Source: Pandoraea anapnoica (GTDB lineage: Bacteria; Pseudomonadota; Gammaproteobacteria; Burkholderiales; Burkholderiaceae). Taken from it: a DNA stretch of 64,000 nt. Below, in pieces: positions 36,901-45,843 of this stretch; the first letter of the stretch is position 1; each line of letters starts with the position of its first letter. The stretch is taken from the NCBI RefSeq assembly GCF_902459765.1, contig NZ_CABPSP010000004.1, positions 62,001 through 126,000 of the forward strand, in the 5' to 3' direction. A program made the translations under genes and the position numbers. The notes below the pieces were generated by a model that made no database searches, was not told the origin of the DNA, and saw only the letters and a program-made list of their open reading frames with translations.

Positions 36901-38523
36901 GTCGGCGAGTTGTCCGTCAGGATGGGCGAACTCTGACGGGAAGGCCGCGAAGGGGAAAAAATCCGACCACTGACGCTCAGGCCCCAGGGTGAAAAAGCCT
37001 GCCAGACCCGGTGTTGCGATGACCCAGTCGAGGCGTCCGTCACCGGTCATGTCCACAAGACTTTGAGAGATCGGCGACGCCGCGTTGCGCGGCGGGATCT
37101 GATCGAGTAACTGCGCCGGACCGTAGGTGATGGCGTCTTCATTACGCGCACGGCTTTCGTTGACGTCATCCGCTTCGGCGCGTAACGGTTCGCGGTAATG
37201 CCAGCCGTCGTTCGTGTGGTACAGGACCCCCGGAATGCCTTCGCCGTAGAGGTCGACGAGTTGATAGCGGGCGCCGTCGTTCAGGCCCGGCATTGCGGGA
37301 AGCGTCTGGAACGTCGCTTCGTGCGGCGGCAGAAACGGCGTATAGCCGTACTCGATCGGGGCTGACCATGTCGCGTCTGCCTGTGCGCCGTAGCCGATGT
37401 CGTGCGCGGCAACGAGCAGCGAGCGAATCGGGCTCTCGTCGTACTCGATGAGCAGACGGCGGACCAATACCGGGGCATCTCCGAGTTCGTCGAAACGGTG
37501 AAACATCAACACCTGGCGGCATAGCCATCGGGTGCGGTGTTCGACGCCAAACGCAAATGAGGAGAAAGGGTCTGCGCGTTCCGGCCGAGGCAGGTCGGTG
37601 TCGTAGGGAGGCACGTCTTCCATGCCGGTGGGACGCTCACCATAGTCGAACACCAGTTCGAAGCACCATGCATCATCGGGGGACGTGTCGCCCAGCAGGG
37701 TCGACGGGATCAGACTGGCGTTGACGTTGCCATAGCAGACATGCGTCAGGTAGACGTGCGGGGCGACGTTGTCGTCGGAGAGGGCGCTTCTTATTGCGTT
37801 GCCTGTATCGATGCTATCGACCGAGTAGCGATAGCGGATTCGCTCGCCGTTCGGTGCGACCGATTCCTCGAGCCACCACTCGGCAATGCGTGGGGCGATG
37901 TCGTTATCGTTATCGTCGTTTGTTACCCCGGGCGCTTCGGTGCGCGCTGTCTTTCCGTAGACATGCACATTGCCCTGTGCGTCATGAATCAGCCAGAACC
38001 ACGCCGTGGCGTTACGCCAGGATTCGATCCGGTCGTTGCTGCCTTGCACACGTGTGAAATGGCGTGTGACGGTGTAGTCACCGGCCATCGCCGCACCGCG
38101 AAACGCCGACATTTTTCGCGAGACGATGTTGCCATCCGGCCCTACCTCGGGGACGAGCACGTCGCCGTTAGGTGCGACGAACTCGTCCGTATCGTCGTAT
38201 GCCGGGGTGCGCTTGCCGGTGCGCCGGGCGATGCACGGCACGCCGACCTGCCATCCCTGCCCGAATTGCGTTCGTCCGCCCTGACTGCTGTAGCTGAGCG
38301 ACATGGCGGGCGTGAAACCGCGTCCGGCCGAAATCGGTAGCGCAATTTCCATCGATGCGGCACCCGTTACGCCCACCGCACCCCAGCCTTTGCCGATGCT
38401 CTGGATAGCGCCCCCGCCCTTGGGGAGGGCGGGGGCGGCCACGCGCGCTGCATAGGTATCGTCGGTCATGGTCATGGCGGGCGCTTCGAACGGAGGTGAT
38501 GCGTTGCCGGTGAACGAGGTCAC
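33961..38523 (-). CDS. tcaC: TcaC-like TcB component of Tc toxin
   Basis: The product is 1520 aa, the normal length for TcB proteins. The N-terminus is SpvB-like (LPKGGGAIQSIGKGW, then MSLSYSSQGGRTQFGQGW near 75-92), followed by FG-GAP/beta-propeller-like segments (DMTGDGRLDWV, LADLMGAGLSDLALIG, LVDLDGSGPTDLIYL) and the TcdB middle domains with RHS-type repeats toward the C-terminus. TcB forms the lower cocoon and the propeller gate that docks on the TcA pore. I use GTG 38523, preceded by AGGAAA; an ATG 48 bases downstream is an alternative. It is 57 bases downstream of the Ig-like gene and overlaps tccC by one base. Confidence 0.94.
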   Translation of the reverse strand: MTSFTGNASPPFEAPAMTMTDDTYAARVAAPALPKGGGAIQSIGKGWGAVGVTGAASMEIALPISAGRGFTPAMSLSYSSQGGRTQFGQGWQVGVPCIARRTGKRTPAYDDTDEFVAPNGDVLVPEVGPDGNIVSRKMSAFRGAAMAGDYTVTRHFTRVQGSNDRIESWRNATAWFWLIHDAQGNVHVYGKTARTEAPGVTNDDNDNDIAPRIAEWWLEESVAPNGERIRYRYSVDSIDTGNAIRSALSDDNVAPHVYLTHVCYGNVNASLIPSTLLGDTSPDDAWCFELVFDYGERPTGMEDVPPYDTDLPRPERADPFSSFAFGVEHRTRWLCRQVLMFHRFDELGDAPVLVRRLLIEYDESPIRSLLVAAHDIGYGAQADATWSAPIEYGYTPFLPPHEATFQTLPAMPGLNDGARYQLVDLYGEGIPGVLYHTNDGWHYREPLRAEADDVNESRARNEDAITYGPAQLLDQIPPRNAASPISQSLVDMTGDGRLDWVIATPGLAGFFTLGPERQWSDFFPFAAFPSEFAHPDGQLADLMGAGLSDLALIGPRSVRLYANRRDQGFAAPVDIPHAHALPCRTDGRSELVALSDILGTGQPHLVRVRQDEITVWPNLGRGRFGAARPFSNVPRWPDEFDASRVRLVDLDGSGPTDLIYLQPDGVAIFLNESGNGWSGMGKLAWPEGVVYDPTCEVSFADINGLGCPSLVLSVPHMTPRHWVCDFARSGKPYLLASSDNNMGTAGEVRFRSSAQEWLDEKRERQAGGEIAVSGVPFPLHVVVEQRQTDQISDAQLRQHFQYRHGYYDPIERELRGFGLVLQYDAELPAQNATPEDGFTAPALTKTWYHIGRDDWPGIDTYDVSDTEAVPLGATIRCHFNVSDNSDTPADDWDDETRRDMARALSGSVARTETFGLDAQDTPPFSISDTRYLVRLKQARSAHARYAVVQPLIAESRNFDYERQPSDPRCQHTLGLRWDTNGSALHGAIVYYARRNNSSPFDEHDMWSTRWWEDAHDIAQQQWYVTDTRGAWYDIDRDDAWRVAIPWRNREDALVFGFDALTPASVHYEAFVVADSPLDQADERQLAAMSEVHYFADADGAPSLAALPEYVELAELDDYALTAYDDVLTTEALNVELSAAGYEPMRAFMPERAMTLWAVHRQFPTFSPLEDFHQIVAYRETRSLGQTTLEYDAHRCCATRMTTPDGCSTQTTYDYRTLLPERIVDPNQNTQEARYDSFGRLQVTSFHGTEHGEPAGFMPLSDYVREIESPTDAIAAPQAALQDAATAVFTDALSWMGQVDEVPLDAEWVRSRWVLPDGHVRASARKLAHAVLATFDASSVEDVAKVASRVAMPIAVAQVLLAARRRPPHTLALQADRYPDDPARQIRMQLTDSDGFGRALQQKQLAPAGDAYQVLDDGTLALGPDDKPVTHHADQRWRVSERVEYNNKGLPVRVYRPYFADSPVYVRDESLRDFGCHDRQYYDPLGRPTVTLTAPGYLRRQTYWAWHTVSEDENDTAHELE

Positions 38524-38580
38524 GTTTCCTGTTGTCGAGCAAACGGCTAGGGAGATCGCCGTCGAGTGCCGGTCAGATGC

Positions 38581-41256
38581 TCAGGTCCAGGTGAGCCGTC
38601 CCTTGCAAAGGAAGACGTGCAGACCGTTCTGGACACCGCGATAGAGTATGACGTTGCGTGGCCCAACTCTGGTCGTGCTCACCCTGGCCAAGGCCGTCTC
38701 TCCGTATTCAAACGGAAATATCTCGACGTCTATCGTGACACCCTGTTCATCGCGGATCGAGTACGTCTCCCAAGACTCCTTGTTCATATAGGTTGGCCAC
38801 TGCAGGTAGATTGACTCGCCGGCGGGTACCGACTGGACCGGTGCATAGAGAAAGCGGAAATTACCGCCATCCGTTCCGTGCGGGTGGTCCTTCACCGTTT
38901 CTCTATCGAAGCTGAAGTGCCACATCTGCGCCATTCTTCCCCCCGCCGAAATGTGCGCGTGTACGACACGAGGATATTCACGCGGAGGCAGAGGCAGATC
39001 GACGGTCGCGAAGAGCCAGCGATCCGACGAACTCTTCTTGGGTATGGCCTTATAGGGGCCCAGCGTGGAGCCATCGGCGAGATCAAGGACGACGTCGATA
39101 TCTTCCTGGTCGATGTCAGGGAACAGATCATTGATCGGCGCGTAGTGTTTGCCCAGGATGAACACCCGGAGAAAGGCGGTGGCGTAAGGTGCCCCAAGTT
39201 CCGGCCTGCGCGGGAAGATGTGCGCGATCACACAGGTCTGGCTCGGGTGCGAGGGTGTTCTGCGATAGCGGATGCCCGCAGTGAGGGGCTTCGGGCCGCC
39301 ATCGACGGTAATCGTGGCATCGTCGTGAAGTTCGGTCGCGTCACCACGGAATATCACGGGAAACGTCGTGTTGCCATCGGCATTGGTGATTTGTACATGC
39401 CCCATATCCAAAAAAAGATCGCCGCTCGAGATGGCGGTGTCCGGGACTAGGCGGGTCAAAGAGCAAGGCACGCCGGGCAGCGGAGACCCATCGGAAATGG
39501 ATCGCGCTTGAACCACAATACCGCAGGTAGGGAGCGATTGGTATGTGGGTCCGAAGACGAACAAATCATCTTGCATGCAGGTCTCACGCCCCGGCATCGC
39601 AACCAGCTCGAATGCTTCGGGGACGACAGTGCCGCGGACCAGAATCGGAGACTTCCACGGCTTGCAGGTCAATATGATGTCGAACATCTGCGATATCGCG
39701 CCGCCTGACGCAGCCACAGTCCACTCAAGCCCGTCCTTCGTCAGCTCACGCTCGACACCGGGTGCGGGGGAGAATGTGAGACTGCCGCGTGCGCTTGACG
39801 CCTCCTGAAAAGCGTAGTCGAGCGACACCATTTGACCTAGCGACACGTTTCCGTCCTGCGGCTTGAGGGTCAGTTTGCGCGCGGCGGTGTCCGGAAATAG
39901 CAACATTCTGCTGTTCTCCGAGTCAAGGCGCTCGCCATCGACGAGGAACTGAAATTGTTCCCACGGTGGTGTTGCAATCGTCTGCACACGGATCAATTCG
40001 CGATGAGGCTCGGCGTTGTAGGGCGCGTCAACGACAATGGTGACGTCCGAGTCTGCCGTCGGCTGGAATTCAAAGTGGGCCCAACCCTCGCTGTCGGTGA
40101 GTGTTTCCGTCGGGGCCGCACCGTCTACATGCCATTGCACAGCGGCATTCGCGATTGGCACGGACGTGATAGCACTCATCACTCTTGCGCTGATGGCCGC
40201 AGTTTCCTGCAGTGCCACGCAGGGTCGATAATCTGGCGCTACGCTCGCGCTGATCAACAGCTTGAAGTCGCCGAGCAGCAGAGCAGGCAGGGAAAAAATT
40301 GGCGCGTGATGGACGCTCTCGATCAAAATTTCGTGCACTCCCTCCGACGTGGCATCGCTCGTGAGCGTCCAGGGCAAATGAACGAGTTGCGCGTCATCAT
40401 CGGGCGTGGCTGCGGTCGGAATGAGTGTCAACTTCTGTTCGTCCGCCGCTGCCTCGTCGTGCCAATAGGCGTACGCCTGGGTTCCGGGATTTCCCGCCAC
40501 CGAGTCACCTGCCCATCCGCAGGCGTCATCGACAGGCAAAGTGAGTTGATGCTCTGCGCCCTTACATAACGGGATCTTGCCGTCGACCAGCCAACGTGCG
40601 GCTACGCCGTCGAGCGAGACGGGATAGGGCGTAGCGTTTAGCGCCAACGGGCCATGAAACAGCAGAACCGACATGCCCGGTGAGCCATCGTTGCCAGGAA
40701 TTTCCCCGCTGACGTGGACTTGCCCAAGCGCAGTCGGCCAGTCGGGGCCTTCTTCGGGAACTAGCGCGTCGGCAAGTTCCGTCGGCGCAAGCGCAGAGGC
40801 CTCGGGTTGTTGTCCCGAGGCCAGTCGAAGTTCGAGTTCGTTGTCCCGGGGGCCCGGACCGAAAGTGGCGTCGCGCGCCAGCCAGGGCGCGGCGCGAGCC
40901 TGAATCTCTTCCCCGGGTACCGGCAAGGGGAGCTCGGAGAATCGCTCCGACGGATAGCAAAAGAGCTGAGCATTCGGCTCGGGCAGCCCCGCGCGCGTGC
41001 TGGGCTGGTAAAACAGATCGAGGTGATAACCCAGCCCAGGGGCAGTCAGGGCCGTCGCGTTGATCGGCATGGTGAAGCGCGTAGAGACCAGCGTGGTCTC
41101 GAGGATGTCGAAGTACGTGCGTCCGCTCGTCGTTTCTCGTCGGTAGAAGCCGCTGTTATTGCCATATAGCGTGCGCCACCCGTCACGCCAGTCGGTACCG
41201 ATGTCCGCGTACGGGAGCAGGTTGCGTCCGGTCTTGCGTTGTTTGATGTCGGTCAT
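38581..41256 (-). CDS. Additional Tc-operon protein with Ig-like segments, function unknown
   Basis: The product is 891 aa and sits between tcaB and tcaC, where standard Tc operons have nothing. ATG 41256 is supported by AAGGAGA six bases upstream. The N-terminal about 330 residues (RNLLPYADIGTDWRDGWRTL onward) are unfamiliar. The rest is beta-rich, with Ig-like/bacterial-Ig-type units such as ANAAVQWHVDG followed by TDSEGWAHFEF, and PLPGVPCSLTRL followed by NADGNTTFPVIF. Similar units occur at the C-terminus of the TcaA-like protein. No signal peptide is present, as with other Tc proteins. It could be an extra receptor-binding or assembly subunit of the TcA shell; this is inference from position and composition. 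Confidence 0.8.
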   Translation of the reverse strand: MTDIKQRKTGRNLLPYADIGTDWRDGWRTLYGNNSGFYRRETTSGRTYFDILETTLVSTRFTMPINATALTAPGLGYHLDLFYQPSTRAGLPEPNAQLFCYPSERFSELPLPVPGEEIQARAAPWLARDATFGPGPRDNELELRLASGQQPEASALAPTELADALVPEEGPDWPTALGQVHVSGEIPGNDGSPGMSVLLFHGPLALNATPYPVSLDGVAARWLVDGKIPLCKGAEHQLTLPVDDACGWAGDSVAGNPGTQAYAYWHDEAAADEQKLTLIPTAATPDDDAQLVHLPWTLTSDATSEGVHEILIESVHHAPIFSLPALLLGDFKLLISASVAPDYRPCVALQETAAISARVMSAITSVPIANAAVQWHVDGAAPTETLTDSEGWAHFEFQPTADSDVTIVVDAPYNAEPHRELIRVQTIATPPWEQFQFLVDGERLDSENSRMLLFPDTAARKLTLKPQDGNVSLGQMVSLDYAFQEASSARGSLTFSPAPGVERELTKDGLEWTVAASGGAISQMFDIILTCKPWKSPILVRGTVVPEAFELVAMPGRETCMQDDLFVFGPTYQSLPTCGIVVQARSISDGSPLPGVPCSLTRLVPDTAISSGDLFLDMGHVQITNADGNTTFPVIFRGDATELHDDATITVDGGPKPLTAGIRYRRTPSHPSQTCVIAHIFPRRPELGAPYATAFLRVFILGKHYAPINDLFPDIDQEDIDVVLDLADGSTLGPYKAIPKKSSSDRWLFATVDLPLPPREYPRVVHAHISAGGRMAQMWHFSFDRETVKDHPHGTDGGNFRFLYAPVQSVPAGESIYLQWPTYMNKESWETYSIRDEQGVTIDVEIFPFEYGETALARVSTTRVGPRNVILYRGVQNGLHVFLCKGRLTWT

Positions 41257-41321
41257 GATGGTCTCCTTCGATATCGGTGCGGTCGCTGCTGCCGCGGATG
41301 ATCCGCTGCCTTCCTTCGCGG

Positions 41322-44300
41322 TTATGCATTCATCAGCTCCTCCACCTGCGACGCAAAGTCGGCGCCGCCATCCAGTGCCGTGTATTCGATGTGGAGGATC
41401 AGGTCCGACATCGCGTCGATGACGTCCAACTGCTTTTCCGAGCCATGGCGGGGGAACGCGACTTGCCAAGTCGAAATCGCGCCCATGCGCTCGAAGGGTT
41501 CGTACCGGTCGTTGTCGAACAGGAAGCGCATGCCGGTGCCATCGTCATCGAGACCTTCGGAGATGGCGACCTGTGGCGTGATGCGCAAGTTATGCCGAAT
41601 ATTCTCCGGACTGGCATCGTCGTGCGTCGGGTCGTAGACGTACTGCACGGCGCGGATGTCGGGCTTCGTCACGATCAGGCTCGACGTCTGCGTGAGCGTC
41701 ATGTTCAGCGTCTGATACGGGCCGATGACGGCGGGCAACGTGACCGCTACACGTCGCAATTGACGCAAATACATGCCCGGATGATCTTCGTCGAACAGGT
41801 GGCTGGTGAGCGGGAATTCGAAGGTGCCTCGATCCTTCAACGATGTCTTTGCCGCATTCCAACCGTCCTCCGTGAGCAGGGCCTTGATCGACACAATCTT
41901 CTTGACGACCAGACGGCGCTCGTGGCGATGCAGGAACGACGACTCCATTTTCAGCAGCGCCAGGGACAACGCTTCACCCGCCGTCAGCCCGTAGTTGTTG
42001 TCGAACCAGTTGCCGGGCTGTACGAAGTTCGTGTCGTAGTCGCCGATTTCATATTGCCAGCCGGCCTGAGCGGCCAGACACAGTGCGTTCGTGGCGTCGT
42101 ATGCCTGAAAATAGAACGTCGCCATGCGGCTTTGTAGCCAGCGGTAAAGCGATGTTTTGCTGCCGCGCGTTTGCGACAGGAATGTGTACATTTCCTCGGC
42201 TTGTGCCATTGAGCGCGCTTGTTGCGCCAGAGATGAGCGGCTTGCTTCGATCTGAATGTCCTGCGCGGCGAGTTGCGTGTCGATCATGCGCATCTCGGCA
42301 TCGGCGGTGTCGCGCTGGAACTCCCATTCGGCGCGGCGACGGCGGAAGCCCTCGGACCGGTCGAGCGCGGCCGACTCCATCGCGAGCAGCTTTGTGCTCG
42401 ATTCCAGCAACTTCACTGCGGCGTCAGCGGTGGAGCTCCACTTCACGCCACCCGCGGCGGTGCCGAAGATGTTCGGCGCGAGATTGGCCAGTTTCGCCAT
42501 CACTGCGTGCAGATCCAGCGCGACGGTTATAACGCGCGATCCCGTTAATAGGGCGTTGGAGGTGATTTCCATGGGCGACAGATCCTCGTCGTAAAGCCGC
42601 TTATACCGGTCGTAGCGGATTTTTACGGTGTCTCGCGAGGCGCGTAGCGTCGCGCTGACCGCTTGCGCGTGCCGAAGCATCTCCTCCTGCAATTGCAGCG
42701 TGAACTGAGACATCTCCATGATTTGCTGTTGTTGCAGCACTTCCTGTTCGGTACGGTCTCCTTGTTCCATGTACTGCCGCTGCAGATCGCCAAACCGGCA
42801 CAGCGTATTCACTGCCTGCTGCGCGCGCGGCAGGATAGACATGAAGCGATAGGGCAGAACGAGCGTGTCGCTGCCGAGATCGCGGCGGTGGAAGCCGCCG
42901 TCGGCGGCTTGTGCGCGCAGTAGGTCGGTGGGATGAATTGGCGGGTCGTAAAGCGTTAGTTGCAGCGGCTTGCCGTCGATGGTGAGGTGGTTGCGCAGAT
43001 TGGATAGCCGGGATGCCAGCGTCTCCCAAATGCTCAGCAAGTCGGTGTTCAACGGCAAACGAAATGCCGGGTGCGCGAGAAGATCCGCGCTCAGCGCCCC
43101 GCCTGCCCGTGGCGCAAGATTGGCCAGCACTTCGTCCGATATCTCTGCCTCAATTTCGGCAAATCTTCGCAGGTCTTCCTGGTTATCGAGTTCATCCAGC
43201 GAGGACGGCGTCCACTGTGCCGCACTCTTGAATTCCGGTGCCTGCCCCATCAGGCGTGAGGCGCGTAAATAAAGCATCTTCGCCTCGGTCAGACTGTCGC
43301 GCGAGACCTGGCGATAAAGCATGTCGGCCCAAGCGATGAGTGTCTCCACGTAGTCGCGGAAGATGCGCTTGCGGTAGTGCACCGGAGCGCTGTATGCAAT
43401 GGCGTCGGGGTCGGCGGGGGCACCGATCTCGTGATTGGGATCGCCGTCTTCGATCAGCGGGCGCGCCCGCCAGTAGACTGGGGTATCGGTTTCTCCCGGA
43501 TTCAGGGGCTTGCCCGGATCGAACAGGAAATTTAGCCATTCGAGTGCGTCTTCGTGGCTCATCTCTGCCTTGAGTTGATTGGCAACCAGATGTGGCAGAT
43601 GGAAGAAGATTTCCCAGAAATAGCGGCCGTTGGCACCACTGAAGTCGAGAACAACCGGTGCGGACCCGGAATTGAACGGCGGCTCGGGCGTGTTCTGGGC
43701 ATCCCAGCCCAGCAAGTGGTCGAGGGACACGGACGCACGCTGAATCAGCGCTCCCGTAAAGGTTGTATTCAAGCGCACGCGCTCCGGCGCGAAGTCGGCT
43801 GCTGCGAACTGGAGGAACTGACTGCCTTGCAGTCCCGCAACAATCCTCGGATTGACCGAGGAGGCAGCCTTCAGGTGGACCTTGTAGGTATTGCGTCCGA
43901 GCGCGACGTCGGTCGCACCAAAGGAAAAGGTATGAATGGTTTTCGTGGGTTCGCCCGTCTCATGCATCGAGCGCTCGGCGATACCGCCGTTCAAGGTGAG
44001 CGTTTTGGACCAGACTTGAGTACCTTCGTATTTCAGGGAGAAATCGGTTTGGAAAGGGTACGCTCGATAGGAAAACTGAACGCCCGACACATGGCACTTC
44101 CAATCGGGGAATATGTCGGGTGATTCAAACGTAAATCCGGCACCAGCCAGGCACTCCTCTTGAGTCAGGTTTGCGAGCGCGTTGAAAACCGCGCTGTCGA
44201 TCTCAAAGTATTGCCAAGGGGCCCAAAGCGGGTGATTCCAACCGAATGTAATGGAAAACAAATCCTGGAACCGAAGGGTCAAGGAGCCCGTGAGCGGGGC

Positions 44301-45737
44301 TCCTCGTTTGGCGGTTGCGCCAAGTTTTCCGGAGGGTAAAACCTCCAGGTCGATCTCGCAGACGAGTACCGTGGGCAGATACGCTTGCATGGTATCGGCC
44401 AACAGCCGCAAGCGCCCCCCATTGAACTCGAGGAAAAGCCGCTTGGCGTGGCATTTGGCTTCGACATCGAGATGGCCTTGCGGGGTTTCGCCGGCGTTCG
44501 AAACGTAGTAATTGGCGTTTAGCGAGAGTTCCGACGCGAATCCGGGAACACTCGCACGCGCCGTCGTCTCCTTGACGACTTCGATTCGGTCAAACGTCAG
44601 ATCGTCGGCACCGACCGCATCGTCGATCGAGGCAAAGCGATTCTGGAGAATCGCCGACGTTTGGTAGATCGATTGTGCGAGTATCTTGAGCGTCGCAATC
44701 TGCTTGGCGGTGAGCGCGATAGGATCGAAAATCGGGTCCCATGCGTGATATAGCGCTGGCGTCGCACCGGACGCAGGAACCAGCGCCACCGCGAGCGCCG
44801 ATTGGCGTTGATTGAACGATTCGAAACCCGCTGCCACGAGATTGAACTTGGCGTCCCTTGCGTCCTCAAAATCGCCCACGACCTCCGCGGGTGACCACAA
44901 ACCGTTCAAGTCCATATAGGAGTAATGCAACGAGAAACGCCACGTCGAGGCGCGCGAGGTGACTTCCGGCACTGCCACCTCCGCGCGCTCCACCCAGACC
45001 ACGAAAAGGCGTCCGCTGACGCAAACCGGCCGAATGTGAGTGACGTCGCCAGACATCTTGACGCTGATCGCGTGCCATTCACCCCATGTACTGGGGTTCA
45101 GGGACGTTTGTCCTTCCACTAGCGTGATGTCGGCTCGACGCCAGAAAAACTGATGTGGCGCCGTTTTTTGCCTGCCGATGAAGTAATAAGGAGCGTCGCG
45201 ATGGTTCAGCCCGTCGATGTAGCCGCTCACGACATCGAGGTTCGCTACCTGCTCGAAAGCGCGAAGGTAGGACAGGATGGCGACACGCGCGCGTTCCTTG
45301 TTGAGCCTGGCCTGCCCCAGATCGGTCTCCAACGTGCGGAAGAACTCGCTCTTGCGCAGGCGCAACGTGGGGTCGAGGTAGTTTTCCGGATAGGAGCGAA
45401 GCAGCTCTGCGCCGGACCAGATGTCGTAACGCGATTCCCAGTTGCGCCAGTGCTCGAGCACTTCAGAATCGATCGGATCGACGAAGCCCGGTTCTTCGCC
45501 TGCAAATGCGCCGTGGATATAGCGCTGCAACGACGCGATCAGTTCGGCGACGACTGATGTCGTGGGCGCGATTTCCACCTCGTGATCGAGCAGGTGGTAA
45601 TGACTGAGGTCGGTGGGCGTGACGGGCGTGCCTTGCGCAATGTCCGCGTTGACCACCACTTGGCCCAGGTAGAAGTCGACCATTGCGCTCTGGCGGGCTT
45701 TGGCCAGCGACTCGTCCATGCGTTGAATGTCGTTCAT
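41322..45737 (-). CDS. tcaB: TcaB-like Tc toxin subunit (C-terminal half of TcA: pore and TcB-binding)
   Basis: The product is 1471 aa. The N-terminus (ESLAKARQSAMVDFYLGQ, then RYIHGAFAGEEPG) is the start of the TcA neuraminidase-like region. Residues about 985-1190 are long amphipathic helices of the translocation channel, including NLAPNIFGTAAGGVKW near 1085-1100, a conserved pore-tip/helix element. The C-terminal about 230 residues (LPAVIGPYQTLNMTLTQT to DAMSDLILHIEYTAL) are the TcB-binding domain. Together with the TcaA-like product it makes a complete, split TcA pentamer subunit. ATG 45737 has AAGGA nine bases upstream. It lies 106 bases after tcaA. Confidence 0.93.
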   Translation of the reverse strand: MNDIQRMDESLAKARQSAMVDFYLGQVVVNADIAQGTPVTPTDLSHYHLLDHEVEIAPTTSVVAELIASLQRYIHGAFAGEEPGFVDPIDSEVLEHWRNWESRYDIWSGAELLRSYPENYLDPTLRLRKSEFFRTLETDLGQARLNKERARVAILSYLRAFEQVANLDVVSGYIDGLNHRDAPYYFIGRQKTAPHQFFWRRADITLVEGQTSLNPSTWGEWHAISVKMSGDVTHIRPVCVSGRLFVVWVERAEVAVPEVTSRASTWRFSLHYSYMDLNGLWSPAEVVGDFEDARDAKFNLVAAGFESFNQRQSALAVALVPASGATPALYHAWDPIFDPIALTAKQIATLKILAQSIYQTSAILQNRFASIDDAVGADDLTFDRIEVVKETTARASVPGFASELSLNANYYVSNAGETPQGHLDVEAKCHAKRLFLEFNGGRLRLLADTMQAYLPTVLVCEIDLEVLPSGKLGATAKRGAPLTGSLTLRFQDLFSITFGWNHPLWAPWQYFEIDSAVFNALANLTQEECLAGAGFTFESPDIFPDWKCHVSGVQFSYRAYPFQTDFSLKYEGTQVWSKTLTLNGGIAERSMHETGEPTKTIHTFSFGATDVALGRNTYKVHLKAASSVNPRIVAGLQGSQFLQFAAADFAPERVRLNTTFTGALIQRASVSLDHLLGWDAQNTPEPPFNSGSAPVVLDFSGANGRYFWEIFFHLPHLVANQLKAEMSHEDALEWLNFLFDPGKPLNPGETDTPVYWRARPLIEDGDPNHEIGAPADPDAIAYSAPVHYRKRIFRDYVETLIAWADMLYRQVSRDSLTEAKMLYLRASRLMGQAPEFKSAAQWTPSSLDELDNQEDLRRFAEIEAEISDEVLANLAPRAGGALSADLLAHPAFRLPLNTDLLSIWETLASRLSNLRNHLTIDGKPLQLTLYDPPIHPTDLLRAQAADGGFHRRDLGSDTLVLPYRFMSILPRAQQAVNTLCRFGDLQRQYMEQGDRTEQEVLQQQQIMEMSQFTLQLQEEMLRHAQAVSATLRASRDTVKIRYDRYKRLYDEDLSPMEITSNALLTGSRVITVALDLHAVMAKLANLAPNIFGTAAGGVKWSSTADAAVKLLESSTKLLAMESAALDRSEGFRRRRAEWEFQRDTADAEMRMIDTQLAAQDIQIEASRSSLAQQARSMAQAEEMYTFLSQTRGSKTSLYRWLQSRMATFYFQAYDATNALCLAAQAGWQYEIGDYDTNFVQPGNWFDNNYGLTAGEALSLALLKMESSFLHRHERRLVVKKIVSIKALLTEDGWNAAKTSLKDRGTFEFPLTSHLFDEDHPGMYLRQLRRVAVTLPAVIGPYQTLNMTLTQTSSLIVTKPDIRAVQYVYDPTHDDASPENIRHNLRITPQVAISEGLDDDGTGMRFLFDNDRYEPFERMGAISTWQVAFPRHGSEKQLDVIDAMSDLILHIEYTALDGGADFASQVEELMNA

Positions 45738-45843
45738 GGTGGCGTTCCTTAACGGGATTCATGTCGCGGTGGACGAGGCCGTCGAAGCAACGGCTCCCCG
45801 GCGATCACTTGTGCGTGTGCTCGGTGGCGTAATCATGGGTGTA